DNA of 64,000 bases. It comes from a virus. This document shows positions 51,816 to 61,178 of this stretch, piece by piece. How positions within the stretch are numbered: the stretch's first letter is position 1; each line of letters begins with the position of its first letter. The stretch spans positions 1 through 64,000 of the IMG/VR virus record IMGVR_UViG_3300042923_000601; one strand, written 5' to 3'. The translations under genes and the position numbers were made by a program. The notes below the pieces were generated by a model. That model did no database searches and was not told the DNA's origin. It was given only the letters and a program-made list of their open reading frames with translations.

Positions 51816-51838
51816 ATTGACCTATCGGGGGAAATTAA

Positions 51839-52195
51839 ATGATTACGACTTTATCCGCATCGTTAACGCTGTACATTTTGTACGTGGGACTTAATACCGT
51901 AATGGCAGCAGTCTCTAAACACACGCTTGACACACAGACCCGGATCACACTAAATAGTCGAACCGCTGTGTTGGTTATGCCCAGATTCTCAGCGTATAAA
52001 GCGGCTGGGATGATCGTATCTATACCAGCTATTCTATATTGCGCTGCCAGAAACAAATCTATTGGCGAACCATATAAGGTCACCAAAGGATTAGCTTCGA
52101 TAACGGCAGACATTCTGTTGACTCACATCTCTGTACCACTTGCGATCTACAATATCGTAAAGTATCAGTCAGAGCGTAAACGTAATTCCATTTAA
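51839..52195 (+). CDS. Small membrane protein (118 aa)
   Basis: ATG 51839 follows CGGGGGAAATTA. Hydrophobic helices near 5-25, 53-68 and 85-108, basic C-terminus YQSERKRNSI. No family recognised. Transcribed with the preceding small gene and ended by a strong hairpin. Confidence 0.65.
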   Translation: MITTLSASLTLYILYVGLNTVMAAVSKHTLDTQTRITLNSRTAVLVMPRFSAYKAAGMIVSIPAILYCAARNKSIGEPYKVTKGLASITADILLTHISVPLAIYNIVKYQSERKRNSI

Positions 52196-52204
52196 ACGTG
52201 AATA

Positions 52205-52229
52205 AACCCATGGAGGAAATTCCTCCATG
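52205..52229. terminator. Bidirectional terminator
   Basis: CCCATGGAGG / CCTCCATGGG with TATCTTATTTTTT on plus, between convergent genes. Confidence 0.85.
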
Positions 52230-52258
52230 GGTATCTTATTTTTTGACTACAGGTGTTA

Positions 52259-52828
52259 CTATATTGTCATATTTGGGTACTTAAGTTGCCGCATTTTCCA
52301 ATCATGTTCCTTGATCGGATCAAAACCGTAATCCCGGTCAGGGCCGGACTTGTCGTTGAGGATTGCCGCTGCATCAGCCATAAAGGTTACGAAGGCTGAT
52401 GCCTTTGCTATATACGGGGGTATGTCCGCCCCGATATAGTTACCCTTTGCATCTTTACCTGGGTTAGTTTCACAAATCGTCTTTACAAAATCAAATGGCA
52501 TATGGGCTGGCCGGGTGGTACCATCCAGTGGGATATAAGGTTTCTTGACAGTTTCCTTTTCAGGTAATGATCGGTCGTCCTCAAACCCGGACAGCATGTA
52601 TTCAACGTAGTTCGGATAGCCTGGTGAGAACTTATCAGTAAACTTAAGATTCAATGATTCAATAGCCTGCTGGAAATTGCTGATTATTACGTTGGAAGCA
52701 AACATGTTACCCGGAAGACGGAGACGCACAAACCCGTTTTTAAGCAAATAAAACATTGCGTCGGGCATGTATGGCGTCTCAACTTCATTCTCAGGTAGTT
52801 CGCTAAATCTTTTAACAACTACTCCCAT
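52259..52828 (-). CDS. Hypothetical protein (189 aa)
   Basis: The only minus-strand gene within the plus cluster. ATG 52828 follows GAGGTGATTATA. Begins MGVVVKRFSELPENE; rich in Pro, Asp and aromatic residues; no motif recognised. It diverges from the 234-aa gene. Confidence 0.7.
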   Translation of the reverse strand: MGVVVKRFSELPENEVETPYMPDAMFYLLKNGFVRLRLPGNMFASNVIISNFQQAIESLNLKFTDKFSPGYPNYVEYMLSGFEDDRSLPEKETVKKPYIPLDGTTRPAHMPFDFVKTICETNPGKDAKGNYIGADIPPYIAKASAFVTFMADAAAILNDKSGPDRDYGFDPIKEHDWKMRQLKYPNMTI

Positions 52829-52897
52829 TATAATCACCTCATTAGAATATTGGTAACTCTTATGCCTGTGTTTTAAAGTAGATATTTTAAAACGTCC

Positions 52898-52908
52898 AAT
52901 ATATTACC
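52898..52908 (+). promoter_or_regulatory. Promoter-like box
   Basis: CCAATATATTACCTG, about 20 bases before ATG 52927. Confidence 0.4.
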
Positions 52909-52926
52909 TGAAAGGAAGATGTTAGA

Positions 52927-53631
52927 ATGGAGTTCGATAAGAAATCTGTATTCGGCGGATTGATTAAGGTATGTGAAATCGTGGGTAAGATCACCACTGA
53001 GCCGATCATTGTATCCGAGGGAACATTTAGCTGGATGGCCGAAGGTGCGCTGGCTGTTGTGTTACTCTCACCTAAGGTAGAGAAGGAGGTCACACCTTTC
53101 TTAACCGGGAAATATGAGTTCGACCCTAAGCTTCCGATCTTTATGATGAAGTACTTTCAGTTTCAAGATATTGAATTTACCGATATCGGTGTTCGTCTTA
53201 CCTTTACAGGAGCATTATCCCCGGAAGCACTTGATGATAAGATGCTTATCAAATACATGGAGCAAATCGATCAGCCCGAGAAGGGTACGTTCGTTATACA
53301 TATCCGACATATCGGCGATAACCATAATTTGATGAATCGAATTCAGGGGATACTTACACGTGTTGGTGAGACTGCCGACTTTGATGCCAGCGTTATCGTA
53401 GATGATCTGGATAAGAATATGATTATGAAAGGTGATACGCCGCTGGATGTAGAGAAGGGGCCGTACCGGATTCGGGCATCTAAATCAATCTTTCAATCCG
53501 TTAATGCTTCTGATAGTATCGCACTTCGGTTTACTCCGTATCGAAATGATCCGAGTACCTTTCTATGTACGGCAACAGTCAGTAAACCCACTTGTATGCT
53601 AATCAACGTGTTCAATGGTTTACACCTGTAG
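52927..53631 (+). CDS. Possible sliding-clamp-like protein (234 aa)
   Basis: ATG 52927 follows GGAAGATGTTAGA. About the size of T4 gp45 (228). N-terminal helix (SVFGGLIKVCEIVGKI) followed by strands with WMAEGALAVVLLSP, and a C-terminal half with a similar helix-strand plan ending CTATVSKPTCMLINVF. These are features of a clamp domain, but there is no decisive motif and the similarity is impressionistic. A structural role next to the portal is equally possible. Confidence 0.65.
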   Translation: MEFDKKSVFGGLIKVCEIVGKITTEPIIVSEGTFSWMAEGALAVVLLSPKVEKEVTPFLTGKYEFDPKLPIFMMKYFQFQDIEFTDIGVRLTFTGALSPEALDDKMLIKYMEQIDQPEKGTFVIHIRHIGDNHNLMNRIQGILTRVGETADFDASVIVDDLDKNMIMKGDTPLDVEKGPYRIRASKSIFQSVNASDSIALRFTPYRNDPSTFLCTATVSKPTCMLINVFNGLHL

Positions 53632-53637
53632 CCAAAC

Positions 53638-53660
53638 GGGCTGTGGGCAACCACAGCCCT
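53638..53660 (+). terminator. Rho-independent terminator
   Basis: GGGCTGTGG-GCAA-CCACAGCCC followed by TTATTTTTTT. Confidence 0.9.
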
Positions 53661-53685
53661 TATTTTTTTCTAGGGAGGAACGATC

Positions 53686-56139
53686 ATGGCAAAGAAAGAC
53701 GATCAAAGTTCGATAAGTGCGATTGCTGGTAACATCAAGCAGCTTATCAACACGCTTGGCAATACACAAAAAGCGACCAGCTATGCAACGTACGGCATTG
53801 AAAGAGACTTATTCGGCTCCACAGAATTGCTGGATAAAATCTCGGAATTGAATAAAAACAATAAGAACACGTTAGAGCGCACCGTTGAGGGTAACAGCTG
53901 GGCCAATAGCCGAATCAACGATTTCGGATTGTTATCTCCGTCTGAAAACGCCCGAAACCTTAGACAGAAACCTAAGGAGCAGCATGGTATCCATGACATT
54001 ATAACCAATAACAAGCAGCTCTTCAGCGAATTGCAGCAGATTATGATGATGGATAACCAGCTGTATGATACCATCGCCGACTATGAAATCCTCCGGCGGT
54101 CTATCCCGGAAATCTCCCGGGTTATCAATCTCCTGGTCAACGCAATCATCATCCCGGAGGTCATTACTTCAGATACCTTCACACTGGAGCATGACATCAA
54201 GAATAAAGGAAATGTTAACGCCGTTATGTCCCGGTTAGAAGAACGCTACGAGTTGGCGTCTAAACTGCGGACAATCGTAGAGAACTATCTGGTCATTGGT
54301 GTGGAGTATGTAACGGTTATCCCGTACAAGGCTGTCATCCAAGCGATCAAATCTGACCCAGATATTCAGAATCGTAGAAAGTCGCTCCTCAAGGAAAGTA
54401 CCCTTCAGGAAAGTGCTGGTATCACAGCTAAACTCACCACAGATGGCATCGGATCACTAAACGAATCGACCTTTATCGACGATTTAACCAACCGCATCAA
54501 GACTCACCTCGATGGGGAAGATGTCGTTGATACTGACACCCTTAAGCAACGGCTGGCTAAGGTTGCAACTGACCATGAAAGTAAAGAATTCAAAGATGGG
54601 CTGGGTCAGATGAATGAGAGTATCACGAAATGGATTGATGGTATCAATGTATACCAATCCAATCGTAAGCTCATTTACGACGCTGCCATTGTTGAATCCG
54701 TGCGTGAGGATAAATCGAAATTCATGTTCGAATCATCCTTTGAGGATTTCTTCTCTGACAATAAAAATATGAAAATCAAGAAAAAGAACGTTGATAGCGC
54801 GGCAGAGGGCATGAACGAGTTGGATGATAAAACGAATAAGGCATATGACCAGCTCGAAATCAATGGATGTAAGATCGAACGGCTTGACCCGGCGAGGGTA
54901 TACCCGCTGCGAATCAAGGATACCGTTATCGCTTATATCTACATGGAAGAACGTCGAGATAAGTCTCTTCGTTACAACCTCCAAGGAGAAATGCGTAACA
55001 ATTTCTCGTTCTATCGGACAGACAATCAGTCCTATGGCGAGTACAATGTTAAGATGATGGAAGACCGTATGATCAGAGAGATTGGTAACCGAGTACTCGC
55101 TAACCTTTCTCCTGAATTCCTTAAGGTCAATTTCGATGACATGGATGTCTTCTATGAGTTCATCCGGGATTCGAACATCCACCGCGAACGTCAAGATATT
55201 ATTATCCTTCACCCGGATGATGTGATTGAGTTCAAACGCCCAGATGGTTCTATCCTTAAAAATGCTACATTCTATGCTAAGATGTACCTGCTTATGGTAC
55301 TCAACAACATCCTAACCAAAGTGAGACGTGGCTCTGACCGTACGATTTACTATGTAAACACAGGTCTGACAAACAACGTTGAACAATCGGTTATGAATGC
55401 TATCGAAGCTATCCAGCATGGTGAAATCCGCGTATCCGACCTTGGGTCGATTGCGGGTATCATGGGTTCGGTTGGCTCGATCGTAGACTTGTTCCTACCT
55501 CAAACCGAGGATGGCGCACGCCCTGTATCACCTGAAGTCATTTCTGGACAATCAGTTGAGATGGATGAGCCATTCTTGCAGTTCCTAATCAAATCTATCA
55601 TTCTTTCCTTTAACGTACCTTCTGTTGTGGTGAACTATACGGATGAGGTTGAGTTCGCTCGTACCCTGTCCATGGCAAACCTCGACGTTGCAACATCAAG
55701 CGCACTGGCTCAAGGTGAAATCAACAAACCTTGGCAACGGTTGGTGCGCCGCATCATGACGTACGAGTATGACCTTGAGAAGGAGGAAGTTGAAACCATC
55801 TTCTCTTCCCTTATCCCATCAAAGAGCATGTTGATTCAGTTAACCAGTGACTTGATTGAAACCACCAAGAATCTGGCTGAATCATTTGCCAATATCCAGC
55901 TTGCAGGCAAAGACCAACTGGATAAACTGAAGCCATTATTCATTAAAGCATTCATGCGACAGAACTTTAATTATGATTGGGCAACAATCGATGCCATCGA
56001 AGAATCAATTAAAAGCGACGATATCGAGGATAAAGCACGAGCTAATGCACTCGACACCGCTGAAGCCGATGCTATGGAATCTGATGCAGCCGGTGGAGAC
56101 GCCGACATGGGCGACGGTAGCGGAGATGGCGGATTCTAA
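53686..56139 (+). CDS. Portal protein, probable (817 aa)
   Basis: Large protein opposite the sheath/tube genes, in the head-tail neighbourhood. The sequence LRRSIPEISRVINLLVNAIIIPEV followed by a long helical region, YEFIRDSNIHRERQDIIILHPDDVIEF, and a stem-like segment QFLIKSIILSFNVPSVVVNY with a Glu/Asp/Gly-rich tail fits the T4 gp20-type portal, the ring through which DNA is packaged. Larger than gp20 (524), as is common in giant phages. ATG 53686 follows GGGAGGAACGATC. No other portal candidate is visible. Confidence 0.75.
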   Translation: MAKKDDQSSISAIAGNIKQLINTLGNTQKATSYATYGIERDLFGSTELLDKISELNKNNKNTLERTVEGNSWANSRINDFGLLSPSENARNLRQKPKEQHGIHDIITNNKQLFSELQQIMMMDNQLYDTIADYEILRRSIPEISRVINLLVNAIIIPEVITSDTFTLEHDIKNKGNVNAVMSRLEERYELASKLRTIVENYLVIGVEYVTVIPYKAVIQAIKSDPDIQNRRKSLLKESTLQESAGITAKLTTDGIGSLNESTFIDDLTNRIKTHLDGEDVVDTDTLKQRLAKVATDHESKEFKDGLGQMNESITKWIDGINVYQSNRKLIYDAAIVESVREDKSKFMFESSFEDFFSDNKNMKIKKKNVDSAAEGMNELDDKTNKAYDQLEINGCKIERLDPARVYPLRIKDTVIAYIYMEERRDKSLRYNLQGEMRNNFSFYRTDNQSYGEYNVKMMEDRMIREIGNRVLANLSPEFLKVNFDDMDVFYEFIRDSNIHRERQDIIILHPDDVIEFKRPDGSILKNATFYAKMYLLMVLNNILTKVRRGSDRTIYYVNTGLTNNVEQSVMNAIEAIQHGEIRVSDLGSIAGIMGSVGSIVDLFLPQTEDGARPVSPEVISGQSVEMDEPFLQFLIKSIILSFNVPSVVVNYTDEVEFARTLSMANLDVATSSALAQGEINKPWQRLVRRIMTYEYDLEKEEVETIFSSLIPSKSMLIQLTSDLIETTKNLAESFANIQLAGKDQLDKLKPLFIKAFMRQNFNYDWATIDAIEESIKSDDIEDKARANALDTAEADAMESDAAGGDADMGDGSGDGGF

Positions 56140-56148
56140 ACGTAAAGA

Positions 56149-56174
56149 GACTACACCACAAATGTGGTGTAGTC
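56149..56174 (+). terminator. Rho-independent terminator
   Basis: GACTACACCACA / TGTGGTGTAGTC with CTTTTTT, between portal and tube genes. Confidence 0.9.
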
Positions 56175-56186
56175 CTTTTTTGGCGT

Positions 56187-56957
56187 TTACAGCGTGTATT
56201 CGCCAGTCAGCGGCTTAGCGTCATTACGCTCAGCGATATAGTTGATCAACAGGTTACGTTGATTCAGCAGTTCCTGTGCCTTCATGTCGATATAGTTACC
56301 GTACTGAAGAACGCCACGGAATGCCACATCATAACCCTCAACGATACCAATTTCGCCCGCATTCCAGTTATAGTGATCATTTGGAACACTTACTGGTGTA
56401 GCAGCTGTGATATAGTGAGCGCGACCCTGAATCTTCTGGTGAGTTTCATCAGTGGTCACGATGATGAAGGAAGCGGAGTGGTTCTCCAAGGAGTACTCCA
56501 GCTTATCATTACCGCTACCAGCGCGGCCCTTGTAATCCTGAATCTTGGAGCGAGGATCACCCATATTCTCGATCCAGTCACGGATCATTGTGTATACAGG
56601 CAAGCCCTTGAACTCCAGAAGCCGGATGGTCAGGGTGTCAAATGGCAGCTCGGAATAGGTGAAGTGTGGTACAAACCGATCAGAGAAACCATGGGTTTGG
56701 TTCTGAGAGTTTGCAGTCAATTCCGGAATACCAGTTGCAGACAGGGATGTCCGTTCCATGATAGCCTTGAACCGGAGATCATGAGTGTCCGGATAGAATT
56801 TCGTAAAGATTTTAGGCGTATTAACAACGAAGATTTGCACGTGACCGGTATATGCAGGGTCGAAAGTCTTGAGCATAGATGAACTCAAGTTCGGCACCCC
56901 CAGCCACAAGCTCGACGCTTCAATCGCCCGTGGTGTAGAACGTAGTACTTCTGTCAT
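56187..56957 (-). CDS. Probable tail tube protein (256 aa)
   Basis: Follows the sheath gene by 25 bases, the usual sheath-then-tube order of contractile-tailed phages. Beta-rich (HVQIFVVNTPKIFTKFY, HSASFIIVTTDETHQKIQ) with a size somewhat above T4 gp19 (163). No diagnostic motif; the call rests on order and composition. ATG 56957 follows AGGAGGTAACCAAA. Confidence 0.65.
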   Translation of the reverse strand: MTEVLRSTPRAIEASSLWLGVPNLSSSMLKTFDPAYTGHVQIFVVNTPKIFTKFYPDTHDLRFKAIMERTSLSATGIPELTANSQNQTHGFSDRFVPHFTYSELPFDTLTIRLLEFKGLPVYTMIRDWIENMGDPRSKIQDYKGRAGSGNDKLEYSLENHSASFIIVTTDETHQKIQGRAHYITAATPVSVPNDHYNWNAGEIGIVEGYDVAFRGVLQYGNYIDMKAQELLNQRNLLINYIAERNDAKPLTGEYTL

Positions 56958-56982
56958 TTTGGTTACCTCCTATTCAAGTTAT

Positions 56983-58737
56983 TTAGACAACGGTGTAGAA
57001 GAAGCTTGTGCCTTTGTTGATGTCTTTGAACTTCACTACGCCATCAACGCGAACACGGTTTCTTCCTGGGCCGATTTCATCTTCGCGCTGAGCAGTCAGC
57101 GTAAAGGAATCCAGTTTACCATCCAGCTGGAAGCCGATGTTCTGGATCAGGAATGCTTGGTATTTCTCGATGTCAGTATCCGTAGCGAAGTTCCAGCGTT
57201 GCTGTTTCGCAGTACGAAGACCGATACGAATGATCAGGTGCAGCAGGTACATGTTGTTCTTTTCAACCAGAGCCGAATCCTGCTTTTTAGCAGTGGACTG
57301 GTGAGCAGCAACATAACCGCCGACTTCTTCCATCGCAAAGTTAATGCGATTGTCAATGAAGGACTGTACAATATCCGAATTCTCATCATAGAATGCTGGT
57401 TTGTAAGAACCTGCAATCATGTTGGAGTATGGATAGTTTGCGCCAGCCTGTGGCCAGTGGCCGCCTCTGGAGTTGATCAGGTTCGGCAGAGCGAACGCGT
57501 CGAAGAAGGATAATGGCATTGTCAGACGTTTATTGGTGAACGGATCAGTGTACTGACCATATCCTGCCTGCAGATGCACTGCGGAAGAATCATAAGCCAG
57601 ATCACCGGATACACGCATCGCCAAGATAGTCGCGGCAGAGCCTTGGAGACCAAAGTCAATAACCGGTTTTGTGGTTTGACGTCTGCCAGCAAATGTGACC
57701 AGGGCGTCTTTAACCGCTTGTGTAGCACCGAAGTCAAACACGTAGTCCACAGTATAACGGTATTCATTCACCAGAAGGAGAGCAGGCTCCTCATTGTAAA
57801 TTTCCGCCATGCGGGCCATCATGTTAGTTACACGGTTAGGTTCAGTTCTTGCAAAGTCACCGTCGCCGCCACCAGCCAGTGCAAGGCCACCCACAGCTGT
57901 GAAGTCTACAGAGGTGTCTTGAATCTGGTAGTTAGGATAAGCGACATTTGCCTTTGTATTACCAAAGAAAATATCAGGATACTCTTCACCGGCAGGTACG
58001 TATGCAGCGATTGCAGCCAGGAAGGTGTCGTAGGTATCCAGCATACGGAAGAACACATCTGGAACGCGAGTTTCAACGTATTCGTCAGCGTAGATGCTGG
58101 TGCTGTCCAAAACAGCATCGATGTGTGTCGAGAAGGACACGGATTGAGGGCTGCTGCTGACCGATCTGCGAGACTCAAGGGTATATGCCCGCTGTGGGAT
58201 AACCTTTTCTGTCACGCGGTCAGGAACCAACCGCCAAGTGTACTTATTACCCTCAACACCAGTCCAGTTCAAACCGTGAACGGCGATAGGGTATGTCCGG
58301 TAACCATCAACGTCAGCTACAGTAGTAGCCAGTGCTTCGGCAGCTGTAATCAAGCTCTCCAGATTCACCGCGTCGTTGATTGTCTTGATTTCAAACTTCA
58401 CCTCAAATACGTCATCCTTCACACGGCCTTTTGCCAGAATAACATTGTGGGCATAGGTAGATGTTTTGGATGTAACACGATGGGTGATCACGTCACCGCC
58501 GCCACGAAGGAACTCGTAAGCGTAGTAGATTGGTGCCAGTGTGTTATTGAGGGAAGGTGTACCGTACCGATTCACCAGGGTAGACTGTGTATACCCTTGG
58601 TAAGTTGTCAGTTCAGTATCCTTACCGTAACCACGCGGCGAGAAGATAGGGATGAATGCTGTTGGCCGATCAACGTTTAGCGCCGCCGGAACCGGGGCGG
58701 TAATGGTCTGATCGACAATCGTAACCTTATCAAACAT
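56983..58737 (-). CDS. Tail sheath protein (584 aa)
   Basis: Contractile sheath subunit. N-terminal segment APVPAALNVDRPTAFIPIFSPRGYGKDTEL in outline, then YEFLRGGGDVITHRV, typical of sheath N-termini where a (Y/F)F.NGG..(Y/V)..RV motif occurs. A variable domain sits in the middle, and the C-terminus has NLINSRGGHWPQAGANYPYSN, VGGYVAAHQSTAKKQDSALVEKNN and a final conserved domain. Shows the phage is a myovirus. ATG 58737 follows GAGGAGGCATTTGACC. Confidence 0.88.
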   Translation of the reverse strand: MFDKVTIVDQTITAPVPAALNVDRPTAFIPIFSPRGYGKDTELTTYQGYTQSTLVNRYGTPSLNNTLAPIYYAYEFLRGGGDVITHRVTSKTSTYAHNVILAKGRVKDDVFEVKFEIKTINDAVNLESLITAAEALATTVADVDGYRTYPIAVHGLNWTGVEGNKYTWRLVPDRVTEKVIPQRAYTLESRRSVSSSPQSVSFSTHIDAVLDSTSIYADEYVETRVPDVFFRMLDTYDTFLAAIAAYVPAGEEYPDIFFGNTKANVAYPNYQIQDTSVDFTAVGGLALAGGGDGDFARTEPNRVTNMMARMAEIYNEEPALLLVNEYRYTVDYVFDFGATQAVKDALVTFAGRRQTTKPVIDFGLQGSAATILAMRVSGDLAYDSSAVHLQAGYGQYTDPFTNKRLTMPLSFFDAFALPNLINSRGGHWPQAGANYPYSNMIAGSYKPAFYDENSDIVQSFIDNRINFAMEEVGGYVAAHQSTAKKQDSALVEKNNMYLLHLIIRIGLRTAKQQRWNFATDTDIEKYQAFLIQNIGFQLDGKLDSFTLTAQREDEIGPGRNRVRVDGVVKFKDINKGTSFFYTVV

Positions 58738-58779
58738 GGTCAAATGCCTCCTCTTCACTCTTAAGTAATGTAGATTATT

Positions 58780-59562
58780 CTACTGTTCAGATTCATCCAT
58801 CTGTTCCGGGCGTATCCGAATGCCTTTAATGACTTTTTCGATGTTTGTCAATGGGGCGGGGTTCTTACGGTCATCCCGGTTATCCGCCACCGTGAGCATG
58901 GACTTTACATCTTCGAAGCCAACCCCAGCCAGTGTGGAGGTAAACGCTGAACTCTCACGCATATTAATCCCTCTAATGATTTTAGAGTTGTCGGCATCCG
59001 GTTTGGCAACAAACCGAGCCAAGACAGACAGGTCACTGATCGACCGATATACAGCTGAGCTTACGATCTGCTGTACGGATTGATGGACGTTCAGTTTACT
59101 ATCATGAATCTTTTGCACTTTATTGACGACATCATTAACCTCGCTGCCGTAGTTGAGGCGAATCTTTCCTTCTGTCCACTGGGTAACAAACCGTTCGACG
59201 GAAGTTGGATTCTTTACAATCTCTGAATTGTAAATCAGTTCTGCGCCTCTGTAGTATACAAAGACTGTGAACCGTTCATTTGTACCATAAAGATTCATCT
59301 CCGCCCGCTTGACTTCATCTGGACGTGTAAGCAGCATGGTCGGAATCGCAAATTCAGAAAGTGGAACCTTAGCAATATCAGTCGCACCCTCAGGTACGAT
59401 TCGGTACTTTGCAATAAAGAGAAGATCGAAGATTTCACCGTCTTGTACAGCCAGCTTCGCATCGAAGTACTGGTCAGGCACATAGATTTCGCAACGGGGA
59501 GCATCTAAAATAATCTTAGACCCTTTGGCAACAAAGTAGCGTTCGTTCTGTTCATACGTCAT
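58780..59562 (-). CDS. Virion-associated protein candidate (260 aa)
   Basis: Lies between the sheath gene and the 512-aa gene in the tail/neck cluster. Begins MTYEQNERYFVAKGSK after AAGGAGGGTAAAT. Beta-rich first half, helical second half with a long VNDVVNKVQKIHDSKLNVHQ helix. No family recognised; neck, tail-completion or sheath-terminator roles are guesses from position. Confidence 0.7.
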   Translation of the reverse strand: MTYEQNERYFVAKGSKIILDAPRCEIYVPDQYFDAKLAVQDGEIFDLLFIAKYRIVPEGATDIAKVPLSEFAIPTMLLTRPDEVKRAEMNLYGTNERFTVFVYYRGAELIYNSEIVKNPTSVERFVTQWTEGKIRLNYGSEVNDVVNKVQKIHDSKLNVHQSVQQIVSSAVYRSISDLSVLARFVAKPDADNSKIIRGINMRESSAFTSTLAGVGFEDVKSMLTVADNRDDRKNPAPLTNIEKVIKGIRIRPEQMDESEQ

Positions 59563-59607
59563 ATTTACCCTCCTTTCGCATTACTTGTCTGTTCGACACA
59601 CGAAAAA

Positions 59608-59632
59608 AGACACTTCCCGAAGGAAGTGTCTT
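59608..59632 (-). terminator. Rho-independent terminator
   Basis: AAGACACTTCC-TTCGG-GAAGTGTCTT followed by TTTTTCG on minus. Confidence 0.85.
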
Positions 59633-59638
59633 GGTTTA

Positions 59639-61177
59639 TTATGGCGTGAGAACTCTGTAGAACTCAGCAAAGGCAGCGTGAGTGAATTCACGGTAACGGA
59701 CATTCATGGACTGTGTAAGGATGCTCATGGTGAATGATACCACGTATTTATTGTAGGTATCAGTCAGCTCAGTCGGCTTGTAAGCCCGAGCCATTACATA
59801 GCAGAATACCGTAGCGAAGCTCTCTGCCTGTCTGAGGTGGCTTTTGGTGATACTATGCTTCTCAGCGAAGAGTTTGAGGTTGTGAAGGCGTTCGTCAAAC
59901 GGCTCGCCTTCTTCATTATACTCAACCTTGGTTTGACCGGTAACAATGTTAGCCATGTCACCATAATCCAGATACGAGATTTCATCCAATACCGGGAACA
60001 TGCGATATGTTTCCAGCATGGCGATGAACATCATCCATACACTGGTCAGGTATTGAGGCGTAGCTTGCTTATCGGAAATATTCTTTGGAACCGGGAATTG
60101 CACTACGAAGGATGGATCATTGTTAAGCTTACCCACAAAGTCGTGGATTGCCCGCGCGACCATCTTCTTGTCTTTAAAGTCCTTTTGAATCTTGGACTTC
60201 AAGTTGAAGCCTTTTTCAATGATGCGGTGGAACGAGAACGCTTCGTCCAGCGCCTTAATCCGGCTTTCACAGGTTTCGATTTCAGTCTGAACGAACCGGT
60301 TTGTGAAGTGCAGCGGGTCGGATTTCAGACGTTCAACGTACCGTTTAAGATATTCTTTGTAGTGATGCAGTGGAGTAGGGTATGTATCCTCACCCTCCAT
60401 GCTGGCCTTGATTTCAAGCTCCATATCATTGATGCCTGCTTCTTGGAAGAACTTCATGGAGGCATTGACTTCATCAATTGCATTGATGATAGAGTTGCTT
60501 TCCGTAATCGAAGCCTTCAGATCAAGCAGGAATGCTTTAGCAGCCTTGATTGGTTTAGGGTTGAACTGCGTGATGCCTTTGTACAGCACATCACCAAGGA
60601 TCGTCTTCACCTGTTCGTCGCCGAGGTTTGTGATCTCGTTACGAGTCAGGCTACCCACTGTATCTTCCAATTTAGTTACAAGCTTATCAACTTCAGCATC
60701 CGGCGTATCGCTTGGGATCAGAAGCAGGATATTCTGGCGTGCGATTGCAGAGAACTGCTTGCGCACTTCCTCAGGGGTAGGAGGCTGGATGTCAGCCAGC
60801 GATTCAGGGGCGGTTTCATCGTCTTCACGAACCGGTACAATCGATTTCTCGCCGGTTAGAGCATCCACCTTAACCTGTGCACGAACCAGCTTTTCGCCTT
60901 CACCAAGCTGAGCAAGCATTTCTTCCCGGGTCATATTAAGCTCATCGTCCTCGACATCAAACGCCTTGATGTTAAGACCAAGGTCTTCCGGGTCAGCCAT
61001 TACATTGAATGGACTGGCCTCAGCTTCCAATGCAGCAGCTACGATTGGATTGGTTTTACCGGATTGTCTAGGGTAGTCAAGACCTGCGTCGTCTTGCGTG
61101 CCGCGAGCAGCAAACTGCGCGCCTTGATTCAAGATAGCTTTGAATTCATCAACTACGTTTTCTCTGGATTTAGACAT
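59639..61177 (-). CDS. Virion-associated protein candidate (512 aa)
   Basis: Acidic, disordered N-terminal 150 residues (EDLGLNIKAFDVEDDELN...) followed by a helical body (SIINAIDEVNASMKFFQEAG, FGHRIIEKGF-type helices). ATG 61177 follows GGGAGAGAA. It is one base from the end of the 255-aa gene and downstream of terminase, so belongs to the packaging/neck block. No family recognised. Confidence 0.7.
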   Translation of the reverse strand: MSKSRENVVDEFKAILNQGAQFAARGTQDDAGLDYPRQSGKTNPIVAAALEAEASPFNVMADPEDLGLNIKAFDVEDDELNMTREEMLAQLGEGEKLVRAQVKVDALTGEKSIVPVREDDETAPESLADIQPPTPEEVRKQFSAIARQNILLLIPSDTPDAEVDKLVTKLEDTVGSLTRNEITNLGDEQVKTILGDVLYKGITQFNPKPIKAAKAFLLDLKASITESNSIINAIDEVNASMKFFQEAGINDMELEIKASMEGEDTYPTPLHHYKEYLKRYVERLKSDPLHFTNRFVQTEIETCESRIKALDEAFSFHRIIEKGFNLKSKIQKDFKDKKMVARAIHDFVGKLNNDPSFVVQFPVPKNISDKQATPQYLTSVWMMFIAMLETYRMFPVLDEISYLDYGDMANIVTGQTKVEYNEEGEPFDERLHNLKLFAEKHSITKSHLRQAESFATVFCYVMARAYKPTELTDTYNKYVVSFTMSILTQSMNVRYREFTHAAFAEFYRVLTP

Positions 61178-61178
61178 T

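Noticed and set aside
57574-58680. 368-codon open frame on plus, opposite the sheath gene
   Set aside because: It has no ribosome binding site, is Cys/His/Ser/Val-rich, and lies wholly antisense to a clear sheath gene. It is a by-product of that gene's codon use.
59837-60859. 340-codon open frame on plus, opposite the 512-aa gene
   Set aside because: Antisense shadow with unusual composition (many Phe, His, Cys) and no start signal.
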